In this document: positions 37,563 to 45,966 of the stretch, in pieces
Numbering within the stretch: position 1 is the first letter of the stretch
Layout: every line of letters starts with the position of its first letter
Source of the DNA: Photorhabdus caribbeanensis
GTDB taxonomy: Bacteria; Pseudomonadota; Gammaproteobacteria; Enterobacterales; Enterobacteriaceae
DNA: 64,000 bases
Assembly: GCF_018448885.1 (NCBI RefSeq)
Contig: NZ_RCWB01000018.1
Location: 1 to 64,000, forward strand
Direction: 5' to 3'
The notes under the pieces: generated by a model
The model's database searches: none
Seen by the model: the letters and a program-made list of their open reading frames with translations, nothing else
What the model was told of the DNA's origin: nothing
Made by a program: the position numbers and the translations under genes

Positions 37563-39458
37563 TTGAATAGAATTATTAATATTGAAGAAAAAATAAAATG
37601 TATTGATTCATTGTGGAGAGCTGTAGATATTTCCTCAAATGCATTTTTAAAAGTTATTCCTGTTTTATTTCTCATTTTAATTGGTAAGGAAATAGATAAT
37701 AGTGATAAGTTGCTAATTCTTTTATATTCTCTAATCTTGGTTGGTGAATATCTTGGTTTAGTTAGATTACTAACGCCATTTTATGATGGTTATCTGGCTA
37801 AATTGTCAATTATTAGGCGATATAAAAATTATCGATGCAAGCCAGAGAAATATTATGATTTAGATGGTACACAGGGTTTTATTGATAAAACTATTCTGGG
37901 GAATATATATTTATCAAAAGAGCTAATCAATAGAAGCATATTAAATAAGTTAAGTTATGAAGTTTTTCAAATTCATAAATATATTGATCTGAGTTCAAGC
38001 ATTGGAGATCTGTCAAGAGGGCAATTGAATCTTATTTTTGCGGTAAGGAATATATATATGGCTATCATTGATAATTATAGAGGCCATATTTATTTTGATG
38101 TAAATAGCGCTGGTTGGGATTCTAACTTATTATTTGATTTAGAAAGTATAATTTCAAAAATAAAGGCAGAGTATGAAATTGATATTATATTATCATTTTC
38201 GCATAAACTTAATAATATTGAATTGGAAACAAAAAATAAACCTATAAAATCGACGTCAGATAATAGTATTGTATTAGGTGAAGGTTATAAGATTAATAAA
38301 TCAAAATTCTCTCAGTTTCTATATGTTTTTAGTTATAACTCTGTAATTGGGATTATACTATTATTCATTGCTAGTTTTTCGTTATTCGAGTTGGGCAGAA
38401 TTACATATAATGAATATGACAGTGAGACCTATAAGATCATATCTATATCTCTATTAGGTATGATTTCATTGATTGTAGGATCATACTTAATAGAGCTTAA
38501 GATAAGAAAAAAAGCAAGACAAGATATATATAGTTCTATTAAAAGCAACTTTAGGTCGGAAGGCTTCAACTTATTTAAGCATGAATATAATGTAATAATA
38601 AATAGATTTACCATGTATGCCAAGGATGTTTTCTGGTTTGGTTCGATATTTGTCGGAACTGTATTGTTATTCCTTAATTCTGATAATTTTATGGTTATGT
38701 TTGGTGCTATATTTATATTGTTTACTAGCGTTTATTTATTGTATCCTGTGTACAGGCATAATAGAAATAAACACTATAAAGAGTTGCATGCTTTATCAAT
38801 TCGCTTTTCTTATATTAAAAAGTTACCTCAGTGTCATCTGGCTAATCGTTTTTGTCGAGCTACTATTCTATCTGGAATACATTGTTTATATACCATAGCA
38901 TCGCAACGATATTTAATTAATTCTTTGGCTTCTATATTAGGTCTGATAATATCTAGTTTAATGATCTTTTATTCTTTATATCCCAGTTTTGAAGCAGATA
39001 ATATTACTGCTGCTATAAACTTAGATAGTAGAATAGTCATTTTTTATTTTGCCATATTTGGATATTTGTCAGAAACTGTATCTATTAAAAGAATAACTGA
39101 ACACTACAATGTTTATTATAAAAAGAGAAATTTATCTTCTAAATTATCAATTTTAGAGCAAAAATTGGAAAAACATAGAATTGTACAATTAGTAGGAAAT
39201 AATGGCAGTGGTAAAACCTTTTTTCTTAAGAAATTATCTGAAATAAAAGGATACATATATATAGACCATAATTTTGATTCCTATTTAGCAAATGATAGAT
39301 TTTTAGACTATCTCAATAACTCGGATTCAGCGGTAATTATATTTGATGAGTTTGATTGTAGGAAATTAATAAATAGAATTGATAAAAATAAGAAAATAAT
39401 CGTTGTCTCACACATGGAAACTATTGGTTCAATATTGAACATTAGCGAAGTGGTATGA
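37563..39458 (+). CDS. ABC exporter, remaining part: two membrane domains with complementary degenerate ATP-binding halves
   Basis: The open frame runs from about 37440; TTG 37563 is only the first nominal start and has no ribosome site, so it is probably the continuation of 36950-37456. Counting from 37563: end of membrane domain 1 (28-70); a first nucleotide-binding half with Q-loop/TILGNIYL (104-117), signature-like LSRGQ (150-154), Walker-B-like HIYFDV without catalytic Glu (175-180) and an H-loop SFSHKL (211-216) but no Walker A; membrane domain 2 (about 250-505); a second half with Walker A GNNGSGKT (545-552), Walker B and Glu VIIFDE (591-596) and switch His 617, but only about 40 residues between Walker A and B and so no signature. 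The two halves could build a single composite ATP site. Very AT-rich. Substrate unknown. Confidence 0.75.
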   Translation: MNRIINIEEKIKCIDSLWRAVDISSNAFLKVIPVLFLILIGKEIDNSDKLLILLYSLILVGEYLGLVRLLTPFYDGYLAKLSIIRRYKNYRCKPEKYYDLDGTQGFIDKTILGNIYLSKELINRSILNKLSYEVFQIHKYIDLSSSIGDLSRGQLNLIFAVRNIYMAIIDNYRGHIYFDVNSAGWDSNLLFDLESIISKIKAEYEIDIILSFSHKLNNIELETKNKPIKSTSDNSIVLGEGYKINKSKFSQFLYVFSYNSVIGIILLFIASFSLFELGRITYNEYDSETYKIISISLLGMISLIVGSYLIELKIRKKARQDIYSSIKSNFRSEGFNLFKHEYNVIINRFTMYAKDVFWFGSIFVGTVLLFLNSDNFMVMFGAIFILFTSVYLLYPVYRHNRNKHYKELHALSIRFSYIKKLPQCHLANRFCRATILSGIHCLYTIASQRYLINSLASILGLIISSLMIFYSLYPSFEADNITAAINLDSRIVIFYFAIFGYLSETVSIKRITEHYNVYYKKRNLSSKLSILEQKLEKHRIVQLVGNNGSGKTFFLKKLSEIKGYIYIDHNFDSYLANDRFLDYLNNSDSAVIIFDEFDCRKLINRIDKNKKIIVVSHMETIGSILNISEVV

Positions 39459-39592
39459 AAAGGTTGGTTACAGAGTGAATGACTGCGAGTGATCGTTTTT
39501 ACCGCCTTGCAGCAAGGTCTTACCGTGTTATTATCAGTGGATGGCTCAATAACAATGCCACAATTTCACGCATAACGATGAGATATGACAAA

Positions 39593-40546
39593 ATGACCGA
39601 TAAACTAACCTCCCTGCGTAAACTGACAACAGTAGTAGCAGATACTGGGGATATTGCGGCGATGAAACTTTATCAGCCACAAGATGCGACAACTAACCCA
39701 TCTCTGATCCTTAACGCTGCACAGATTCCTGAATACCGTAAATTAATTGATGAAGCAATTGCGTGGGCGCGTGAACAGAGCGATTCCCGCGAGCAGCAGA
39801 TTGTGGATGCTAGTGATAAATTGGCGGTAAATATTGGCTTGGAAATTCTCAAACTGATCCCTGGCCGTATTTCGACAGAAGTTGATGCCCGTTTGTCTTA
39901 TGACACTGAACGCAGTGTTGCCAAAGCTAAACGCCTGATTAAGTTGTATAACGAGGCAGGTATCAGCAATGATCGGATTCTGATCAAATTGGCTTCAACC
40001 TGGCAGGGTATCCGCGCGGCTGAACAGTTAGAAAAAGAGGGAATTAACTGTAACCTGACACTACTGTTCTCCTTTGCTCAGGCGCGTGCTTGTGCGGAAG
40101 CCGGGGTTTATCTGATTTCGCCATTCGTTGGCCGTATTCTTGACTGGCATAAAGCGAACAGCGATCAGAAAGAGTTCGCTCCACACGAAGATCCTGGCGT
40201 CATTTCTGTGACTGAAATCTACCAATACTATAAACAACATGGCTATGACACTGTAGTTATGGGAGCAAGTTTCCGTAATTCCGGTGAGATCTTGGAATTG
40301 GCGGGTTGTGACCGTTTGACTATTGCCCCTGCGCTGTTGAAAGAACTGTCCGAAGCTCAGGGTGAAGTTGAACGTAAACTGGCTTATACCGGTGAAATGA
40401 AAGCGCGTCCAGAGCCATTGAATGAAGCTCAGTTCTACTGGGAACATCATCAGGATGCAATGGCAACAGAAAAACTGGCGGATGGTATTCGTAAATTTGC
40501 TATTGATCAGGGCAAACTTGAGAAGATGATCGCTGATCTGCTGTAA
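39593..40546 (+). CDS. talB: Transaldolase B
   Basis: Transfers a dihydroxyacetone unit between sugar phosphates in the non-oxidative pentose phosphate pathway. From the ATG at 39593 it has 317 residues, as E. coli TalB. The Schiff-base Lys is in [12 protein letters not shown] near residue 132, Asp 17 in [13 protein letters not shown], and the family motif [11 protein letters not shown] is intact. The frame extends 38 codons upstream, unsupported. GC returns to backbone level at about 39480, which marks the right border of the AT-rich island. Confidence 0.96.
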   Translation: MTDKLTSLRKLTTVVADTGDIAAMKLYQPQDATTNPSLILNAAQIPEYRKLIDEAIAWAREQSDSREQQIVDASDKLAVNIGLEILKLIPGRISTEVDARLSYDTERSVAKAKRLIKLYNEAGISNDRILIKLASTWQGIRAAEQLEKEGINCNLTLLFSFAQARACAEAGVYLISPFVGRILDWHKANSDQKEFAPHEDPGVISVTEIYQYYKQHGYDTVVMGASFRNSGEILELAGCDRLTIAPALLKELSEAQGEVERKLAYTGEMKARPEPLNEAQFYWEHHQDAMATEKLADGIRKFAIDQGKLEKMIADLL

Positions 40547-40576
40547 TGATAGGCGATAAGCTATTCTTCTAGCTTT

Positions 40577-40603
40577 AAAGGCGGCATAATTGGCCGCCTT
40601 TTT
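40577..40603 (+). terminator. Terminator after talB
   Basis: AAAGGCGGC, loop, GCCGCCTTT followed by more T. It starts 31 bases past the talB stop. Confidence 0.85.
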
Positions 40604-40628
40604 GCTATGTTAGTTAATTGAGGTTTAT

Positions 40629-41204
40629 ATGAATGAATTGCGCATTGGTCTGGTATCCGTCTCTGATCGTGCATCAAGCGGTATTTATCAGGACAAAGGA
40701 ATTCCGGCATTGGAAGAGTGGCTAAAAAGGGCGATTACCACCCCTTTTCAGATAGAGACTCGCCTGATCCCGGATGAGCAGATCATCATTGAACAAACCT
40801 TGTGTGAATTGGTGGATGAAATCGGCTGTCATCTGGTTTTAACAACCGGTGGAACCGGCCCGGCCCGCCGAGATGTGACGCCTGATGCCACATTAGCGGT
40901 TGCAGACCGTGAAATGCCGGGTTATGGCGAACAGATGCGTCAGATTAGTTTGCAATTTGTTCCAACGGCAATTTTATCTCGTCAGGTTGGTGTTATCCGC
41001 AAACAGGCGCTGATTTTGAACTTGCCGGGGCAGCCAAAAGCAATCGCAGAAACGTTGGAAGGCTTGAAAGACGAAAACGGCAAAGTTCTGGTATCCGGTA
41101 TTTTTGCCAGTGTGCCATATTGTATCCAATTGCTGGATGGCCCGTATGTGGAGACCGATGATAAGGTAGTCGCAGCTTTTAGACCGAAAAGTGCTCGGCG
41201 CTGA
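40629..41204 (+). CDS. mog: Molybdopterin adenylyltransferase
   Basis: Activates molybdopterin by adenylylation before molybdenum insertion. The product has 191 residues (E. coli 195). The MoaB/Mog signature LTTGGTGPARRDVTPDAT is present, with RIGLVSVSDRASSGIYQDKG at the N-terminus and LNLPGQPKAIAETL later. Start at 40629 after TTGAGGTTT. It follows talB as in E. coli, behind a terminator. Confidence 0.95.
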   Translation: MNELRIGLVSVSDRASSGIYQDKGIPALEEWLKRAITTPFQIETRLIPDEQIIIEQTLCELVDEIGCHLVLTTGGTGPARRDVTPDATLAVADREMPGYGEQMRQISLQFVPTAILSRQVGVIRKQALILNLPGQPKAIAETLEGLKDENGKVLVSGIFASVPYCIQLLDGPYVETDDKVVAAFRPKSARR

Positions 41205-41343
41205 GCAATGGGCTAACTAGTAGAAAGAGTAAAAAAATCGAACTTTTATCCGCTACCTATAAAAAGGCAACTTCAACATTATAAGTCTATAATTCATTTG
41301 GTATGTTGATTAGTTTGTTTGGAATAAATTTCGGGGTGAAAAA

Positions 41344-41904
41344 ATGCAACGGCCAAAAAAAGTAAGGACTGGCTTTATTGTTGGTTTGGCATTGGTTATG
41401 AGCGCAATGGCGCCAACGGTGACGTTAGCAATGGAGGCAAAGACCACGGTAGCTCAGTTGATTAATCAGCGTCTCTCTTACATGAAAGATGTGGCAGGAT
41501 ACAAGGCTGAGAATCATTTACCTGTTGAAGTTTTGGCTCAAGAAGAGAAGGTTCTTGCTAAATCAATAAGTGAGGCTGAATCATTCGGGTTAAGCGGGGA
41601 ATCAGTTAGGCCGTTCATTATAATCCAGATGGATGCTGCAAAGGCGATTCAATATCGTTATCGAGCTGATTGGTTGTCAGTTCCTGAAAATGGTTGGCAA
41701 CCGAAGTCGCTAGATGATGTTCGGATTAAAATTAGTGGGTTGAATGCGGAAATCTTCCAACAAATTGCGATCTTACTCAAAGCCGGAGAGAAAATAAGCG
41801 CTTCTGACAAAGAAATGTTTATGAAGAATATTCAACAACATAACTTAAGAGATTTAGATAAGCAGCAAATTTTCGCGGCGCTTGAGAAAGTAAAATTAAA
41901 ATAA
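41344..41904 (+). CDS. Periplasmic chorismate mutase (AroQ-gamma type)
   Basis: Converts chorismate to prephenate; the gamma subclass is exported rather than cytoplasmic. The protein has 186 residues with a signal peptide (FIVGLALVMSAMAPTVTLA, cleavage near residue 29). Catalytic-domain features match secreted AroQ proteins: INQRLSYMKDVAGYKAENHLPVE, of which the Arg, Lys and the LPVE turn are conserved, then RPFIIIQMDAAKAIQYRYRADW with the second catalytic region. The C-terminal third is helical and variable. Start at 41344 after GGGGTGAAAA. It stands alone between mog and the ietAS pair. Its physiological role in the periplasm is not established. Confidence 0.88.
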   Translation: MQRPKKVRTGFIVGLALVMSAMAPTVTLAMEAKTTVAQLINQRLSYMKDVAGYKAENHLPVEVLAQEEKVLAKSISEAESFGLSGESVRPFIIIQMDAAKAIQYRYRADWLSVPENGWQPKSLDDVRIKISGLNAEIFQQIAILLKAGEKISASDKEMFMKNIQQHNLRDLDKQQIFAALEKVKLK

Positions 41905-41945
41905 ATCACAGTCCCTCGCTCTTTAGCAAGAAAAGGCGGTCTTTT

Positions 41946-41956
41946 TGAAGTGAGCC
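41946..41956 (+). repeat. Left copy of an 11-bp inverted repeat flanking ietAS
   Basis: TGAAGTGAGCC here is identical to the reverse complement of 45921-45931, about 4 kb away on the other side of the ATPase/protease pair. Such short terminal repeats may be relics of an insertion sequence or unit. Confidence 0.5.
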
Positions 41957-42325
41957 TTTGGAACTAGATTTGCTTTACGTTTTTTCAAGCTACCAGTAAT
42001 ACGTACAGCAACAATCTGTTTCGGTATGCAGATAACCCTGCCCGATGCACGAGACACTGATAATGTTGTACAGGGCTTGATACCTCTCAGATTAAAGCGA
42101 CCTTATAGTTTTTCGCTGAACGTCATATGTTAAAAGTAATCTCCTACGGGCGAACTTGCGCCTTATATCTTATTGATGGTAACTCCTCGGAAGTTAAATT
42201 TGACGTATACAGCGTAAAAGCCAGTGTGCTGACAAAACCGAACCTAAAGACTAAGCTTTTTTCTTAACTCCTGCCTGTAATTGTGGCGATAATTTGTTTT
42301 TTAGGTTGACAAAATCGACATTATT

Positions 42326-42375
42326 CATGACATTCATGCATATTGGCATGACAAAAAATCATTTTTGATTGTCAT
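42326..42375 (+). promoter_or_regulatory. Candidate operator repeats upstream of ietA
   Basis: CATGACA occurs at 42326-42332 and 42347-42353, 21 bp apart (two helical turns), and its ATGACA core appears inverted at 42370-42375, all within 70 bp of the ietA start and just after TTGACA 42306-42311. The arrangement suits a repressor site, perhaps for the helix-turn-helix at the IetA C-terminus. Inference only. Confidence 0.35.
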
Positions 42376-42394
42376 TATATTTAAGGGGTTGGTT

Positions 42395-43501
42395 ATGAAT
42401 ATCGTTGCTGAGGACATTGTTGCCCTCATAGAAGCGTCTTTGGATGCTAATTATACAGAAGTTAGAAGTGTCAGTAATAGAATAGCTAAATCCATCAGTG
42501 CCGATGATATGGATGTTGCCAAAAAAATTAAATCTATAGTAAGACGTAAGGGAGTTCCACTTCGTAGTTCGGGATATAGTGATAGTTTACCTGTTGACCC
42601 TAAATCAAGAATGCCTCTAATTGAGGAGCACCAGTGGTCAGTGACCCCTATTTTTTTGGGCGAGTCTGAAAATATTACTTTTAATGCTTTTATTGAAAGT
42701 GTTAAGCATCAAAAGAAACTAATTGAAAATGGGTTATCAGGAAGATTGGGGTTACTGTTATCAGGTCCACCGGGTACCGGTAAGACATTGATTGCTGGTC
42801 ATGTTGCTTCTCAACTAAATAGGCCGTTATTCGTTGTCAGATTAGATTCAGTAATATCATCATTATTGGGTGATACAGCTAAGAATTTAAGGCAAATTTT
42901 TGATTATGTACCTTCTAGAAATGGCATATTGTTATTAGATGAGGTTGATGCGGTTGCCAAGATACGTGATGATCGGCACGAAATAGGTGAGCTTAAACGT
43001 GTTGTGAATACTTTGATACAAGGTTTAGATTCACTGGATGATAGCGCAGTAGTCATTGCGGCAACTAACCACGCAGATCTTTTAGACCCCGCGATTTGGC
43101 GACGTTTTCCATATAAAATTCGCTTTGGTATGCCAAACCTTGAAGTTAGGGAGTCTCTTTGGAATCATTTCCTGTTCCAAGACAAGGGCATATCAAAGGA
43201 GTTAAAAGCACTATCTATAATATCAGATGGATTAAGCGGAGCAGATATTGAAACTATAGCAATAGCAGCGAGAAGACAGGCAATTTTGACTAATTCGGGT
43301 ATTGATATTATAGCGGTCATTCAAGCAATAATTGAGGGTGATTCATATAACTCGATTATACCTTACAGAGAAGGGTTAAGTTCGGATAATAAAAAAAGCA
43401 TCGTTAATTTGCTTTCCGAAACTAAATTGTTTACTCAGGCTGAAATCGGTAGTTTTTTGAAACTAAGTAGACAGACAATTTCAAGCTATCTCAAGGAGTA
43501 G
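42395..43501 (+). CDS. ietA: AAA ATPase of an IetA-type system (antitoxin/defence partner)
   Basis: In the Agrobacterium plasmid ietAS system the AAA ATPase counteracts its partner protease; the same family pair has been reported to protect against phage. The ATG at 42395 follows AAGGGG and gives 368 residues. Walker A is GPPGTGKT (124-131), Walker B ILLLDE (178-183), sensor-1 Asn 225 in IAATNHADLLDP and paired Arg 236-237 as probable finger. Residues 1-110 are a variable helical N-terminus. The last 33 residues (TQAEIGSFLKLSRQTISSYL) look like a helix-turn-helix, suggesting DNA binding or autoregulation. The protease gene starts five bases after the stop, so both are cotranslated. The family call rests on domain pairing remembered from the literature. 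Confidence 0.82.
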   Translation: MNIVAEDIVALIEASLDANYTEVRSVSNRIAKSISADDMDVAKKIKSIVRRKGVPLRSSGYSDSLPVDPKSRMPLIEEHQWSVTPIFLGESENITFNAFIESVKHQKKLIENGLSGRLGLLLSGPPGTGKTLIAGHVASQLNRPLFVVRLDSVISSLLGDTAKNLRQIFDYVPSRNGILLLDEVDAVAKIRDDRHEIGELKRVVNTLIQGLDSLDDSAVVIAATNHADLLDPAIWRRFPYKIRFGMPNLEVRESLWNHFLFQDKGISKELKALSIISDGLSGADIETIAIAARRQAILTNSGIDIIAVIQAIIEGDSYNSIIPYREGLSSDNKKSIVNLLSETKLFTQAEIGSFLKLSRQTISSYLKE

Positions 43502-43506
43502 GAATT

Positions 43507-45741
43507 ATGGCTGAGGGTGTTAGAAGTCCTTTATTAAATCCTGTACTATCTTTTTTAGATAAGCCAGTTCCCAATACAGTGAGTGGTGGCGGAAAAAACT
43601 CTAAAGATATAATTTGGGCGCGATTAGATGCTCAGAAAAAGAAGCTATCGAAAGAGCTTAGACACATTAGCGAAGATGATGGTATTGTTTCCCATTCAGG
43701 TAAAATTCATCTATTAGCTAAAATGTTTGATGATTCTCTTGCACCATCTTGGATCCCTGATGATTTATTTGAAACAGATGATTTAACAAGAATAGTTGCT
43801 CCGGCTTTTGATGGATACCTAGTCGAAATATCAGGTTCTAAAATCTCTAGTTTGATTGAGAAAATAGAAAGAGCGAAAAATGGTCGAATTAAAGTCGATA
43901 TTTCTCGTCTTGAAAGTATTATTGGTTTTGATAAAAATCAAGTATTAAGAGGAAGAAAGGCAAAAGCTATTTTTGAAGCGTTCGATGATGTAGAAAAGCA
44001 GTTCAATGTTTGGGTTTTACCATTCCATGATAAAAAAGCAAGAGTATCTGTTAAGAAAGAACTTGAAGAGTTTGCTAATCAAAATATTATTGGTTTTGGT
44101 CATCCTAAATTTGATAATGTTTTTAAAAATGAAGAAACACAAAAAAAGGGAAATAGATATTTTCCAAGAAAATTGGATGAGTATTTAATCGACGGAATAT
44201 TATCATTTACCACAGTAATAAATAGTTTAGAGAATTTTAATAAGTTAATTAGCTCTGGTATTGTTTATAGAATTGAGCCGGTGCATCATGTTTCAGTAAA
44301 ATCAGTGCCACCAGGTAGCGGTAAAGAACCAATACCTAATTTATCTAACTTGAAAAATATCCCAACAGTAGTAATTGTTGATGGTGGTTGCTCTGCTGTT
44401 TCTTATTTACCTTTTAATGTAATGAGTATTACTCCATTAGTAGATCAGCATGATGCAGATTTAAAGCATGGTAATAAGGTTACTTCAGTAATTTGCCAAG
44501 GATCTGCGTGGAATAATAATCTCGCTTTACCTGAGTTGGAGTGCAAGTTTATTAGCGTTCAAGCAATTAATAAAAAAGGAGTCGCTATCCAACCAACAAC
44601 CGAACAATTTATTAACTATCTTAGAGATGTTGCCAATGAGACAAATGGGGTATCTCAGATATGGAATCTTTCATTTAATGAGAGTGAGCCATATTATTCG
44701 AATGAGGAAATTAGTTATTTAGGGCATGAAGTTAATAGAATTGCCCGTGAGTTTAACATATTACCAATTATTTCAATCGGTAATGTAAGTGGATCAAATA
44801 GTATAAGATTGTGTCCCCCTGCCGATTGTGAATCTGCTTTAACTATAGCGGGACGATGTGCGGATGAAAATGGTATGGCAACTACACCTTGCTCGATGAG
44901 CTTGCGAGGGCCTGCTCCAGCAGGGATGAAAAAGCCAGAACTATCTTGGTTTTCAACGTTACGAATGATTGGTGGGGTAATAGATACTGGAACTAGTTAC
45001 AGTACGCCTCTTATTTCATCAATAGCAGCCCATGCGTTTAAAAATCTAAAAGAACCTACTCCTGATTTAGTTAGAGCGTTGTTAATAAATAAAGCTGATA
45101 GGTGTGTACATGATTTGCGTCTAGGTTGGGGATCACCTTGGAAAGAAGGTAGTAACCTTCCTTGGTATTGTGATGAAGGGACAGTAACTCTCGCTTGGAA
45201 TAGTAAAATTCGTGCAGGATTTGCATATTATTGGAATGATATTTTTCTACCTACTGAAATGTTGAAAGATGGAAAAATTAAAGGAGAAATAATATTAACA
45301 GCAATATTAAAACCCTTGGTTTCTGAACTGGGCGGCGAAAATTATTTTGCTACTAGGCTACAGTGCTCTTTGCAGAGCATTAGTAACGACGGTAAAGTAA
45401 AAAATCTTCTTGGTACTATGAAGGAATCTAAAGAAAAAGAACTTCGGTCTCGCCAAGAGTTAGCTAAATGGAGCCCGATAAGGCATCATGGCAAATCTTT
45501 TTCAGGAGTATCCGTTGATAATACGAAGTTAAGACTCTATGCTCGAATTTTTACTCGTGATTTATATCAGTTTGATATGTCATCACACCATGAACTATCA
45601 GAACAAGAGGTATCATTTGTCTTAACTTTTAAAAGTCACGATAAAAATTCTGGTATTTATAACTCAGTGAAACAACGTTTAGGACCAAAAGTTGAAGTTG
45701 GAATAATTGAGCAAGATATTGATATCGATAATACAATATAA
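43507..45741 (+). CDS. ietS: Subtilisin-like serine protease of an IetS-type system
   Basis: An S8-family protease of 744 residues with no signal peptide, so it should be cytoplasmic. The catalytic triad is visible: Asp 292 in VVIVDGG, His 321 in KHGNKVTSVI and Ser 497 in GTSYSTPLISS, with oxyanion Asn 426 in SIGNVSG. About 290 residues precede the catalytic domain and about 200 follow it; both regions are unlike secreted subtilases and probably sense or bind partners. Start ATG at 43507 with AGGAAT upstream, directly behind ietA. In the known system the protease is the toxic member and the ATPase restrains it. GC is low, in line with acquisition by transfer. Confidence 0.82.
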   Translation: MAEGVRSPLLNPVLSFLDKPVPNTVSGGGKNSKDIIWARLDAQKKKLSKELRHISEDDGIVSHSGKIHLLAKMFDDSLAPSWIPDDLFETDDLTRIVAPAFDGYLVEISGSKISSLIEKIERAKNGRIKVDISRLESIIGFDKNQVLRGRKAKAIFEAFDDVEKQFNVWVLPFHDKKARVSVKKELEEFANQNIIGFGHPKFDNVFKNEETQKKGNRYFPRKLDEYLIDGILSFTTVINSLENFNKLISSGIVYRIEPVHHVSVKSVPPGSGKEPIPNLSNLKNIPTVVIVDGGCSAVSYLPFNVMSITPLVDQHDADLKHGNKVTSVICQGSAWNNNLALPELECKFISVQAINKKGVAIQPTTEQFINYLRDVANETNGVSQIWNLSFNESEPYYSNEEISYLGHEVNRIAREFNILPIISIGNVSGSNSIRLCPPADCESALTIAGRCADENGMATTPCSMSLRGPAPAGMKKPELSWFSTLRMIGGVIDTGTSYSTPLISSIAAHAFKNLKEPTPDLVRALLINKADRCVHDLRLGWGSPWKEGSNLPWYCDEGTVTLAWNSKIRAGFAYYWNDIFLPTEMLKDGKIKGEIILTAILKPLVSELGGENYFATRLQCSLQSISNDGKVKNLLGTMKESKEKELRSRQELAKWSPIRHHGKSFSGVSVDNTKLRLYARIFTRDLYQFDMSSHHELSEQEVSFVLTFKSHDKNSGIYNSVKQRLGPKVEVGIIEQDIDIDNTI

Positions 45742-45755
45742 ATACATAGTATCCT

Positions 45756-45779
45756 CCTGTATTAGCTGCTTGATACAGG
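45756..45779 (+). terminator. Hairpin after ietS, possible terminator
   Basis: CCTGTAT, 10-base loop, ATACAGG, starting 14 bases after the ietS stop. There is no immediate T run. Confidence 0.4.
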
Positions 45780-45890
45780 GGCGAATTAGAGATTTTTTAT
45801 CTATCTATCATATCTATGTAAATTAACTGTTAGTAACGTGTCAATCCTCGCAGATGAGAGGCTTTTTCATTTCTATGCCGCTTAAAAAAT

Positions 45891-45931
45891 TGAAGTGAAC
45901 ACTAGAAGTTGGATTTAAGGGGCTCACTTCA
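45891..45931. repeat. Short palindromic element at the right flank of ietAS
   Basis: TGAAGTGAACAC and GGGCTCACTTCA face each other across 17 bases. The right arm is the inverted copy of 41946-41956. The left arm followed by TAGAAGTTGGATTTA resembles IS3-family (IS150 group) terminal repeats from memory, so this may be what remains of an insertion sequence. Confidence 0.45.
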
Positions 45932-45966
45932 CTTTTTTGCGGTAGTCTCAATTGGTGGGAGATTGA

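Larger units (their letters stand above)
41905..42394. other. Gene-free region upstream of the ATPase/protease pair
   Basis: About 490 bp without a supportable gene. It contains TGAAGTGAGCC (41946-41956), repeated inverted at the far side of the pair, a TTGACA at 42306 that may belong to the ietA promoter, and three ATGACA copies described separately. The rest may be eroded mobile DNA. Confidence 0.5.

Noticed and set aside
41905-42394. Possible tRNA or integration site next to the ietAS pair
   Set aside because: No cloverleaf or tRNA 3' end could be recognised in the gap.
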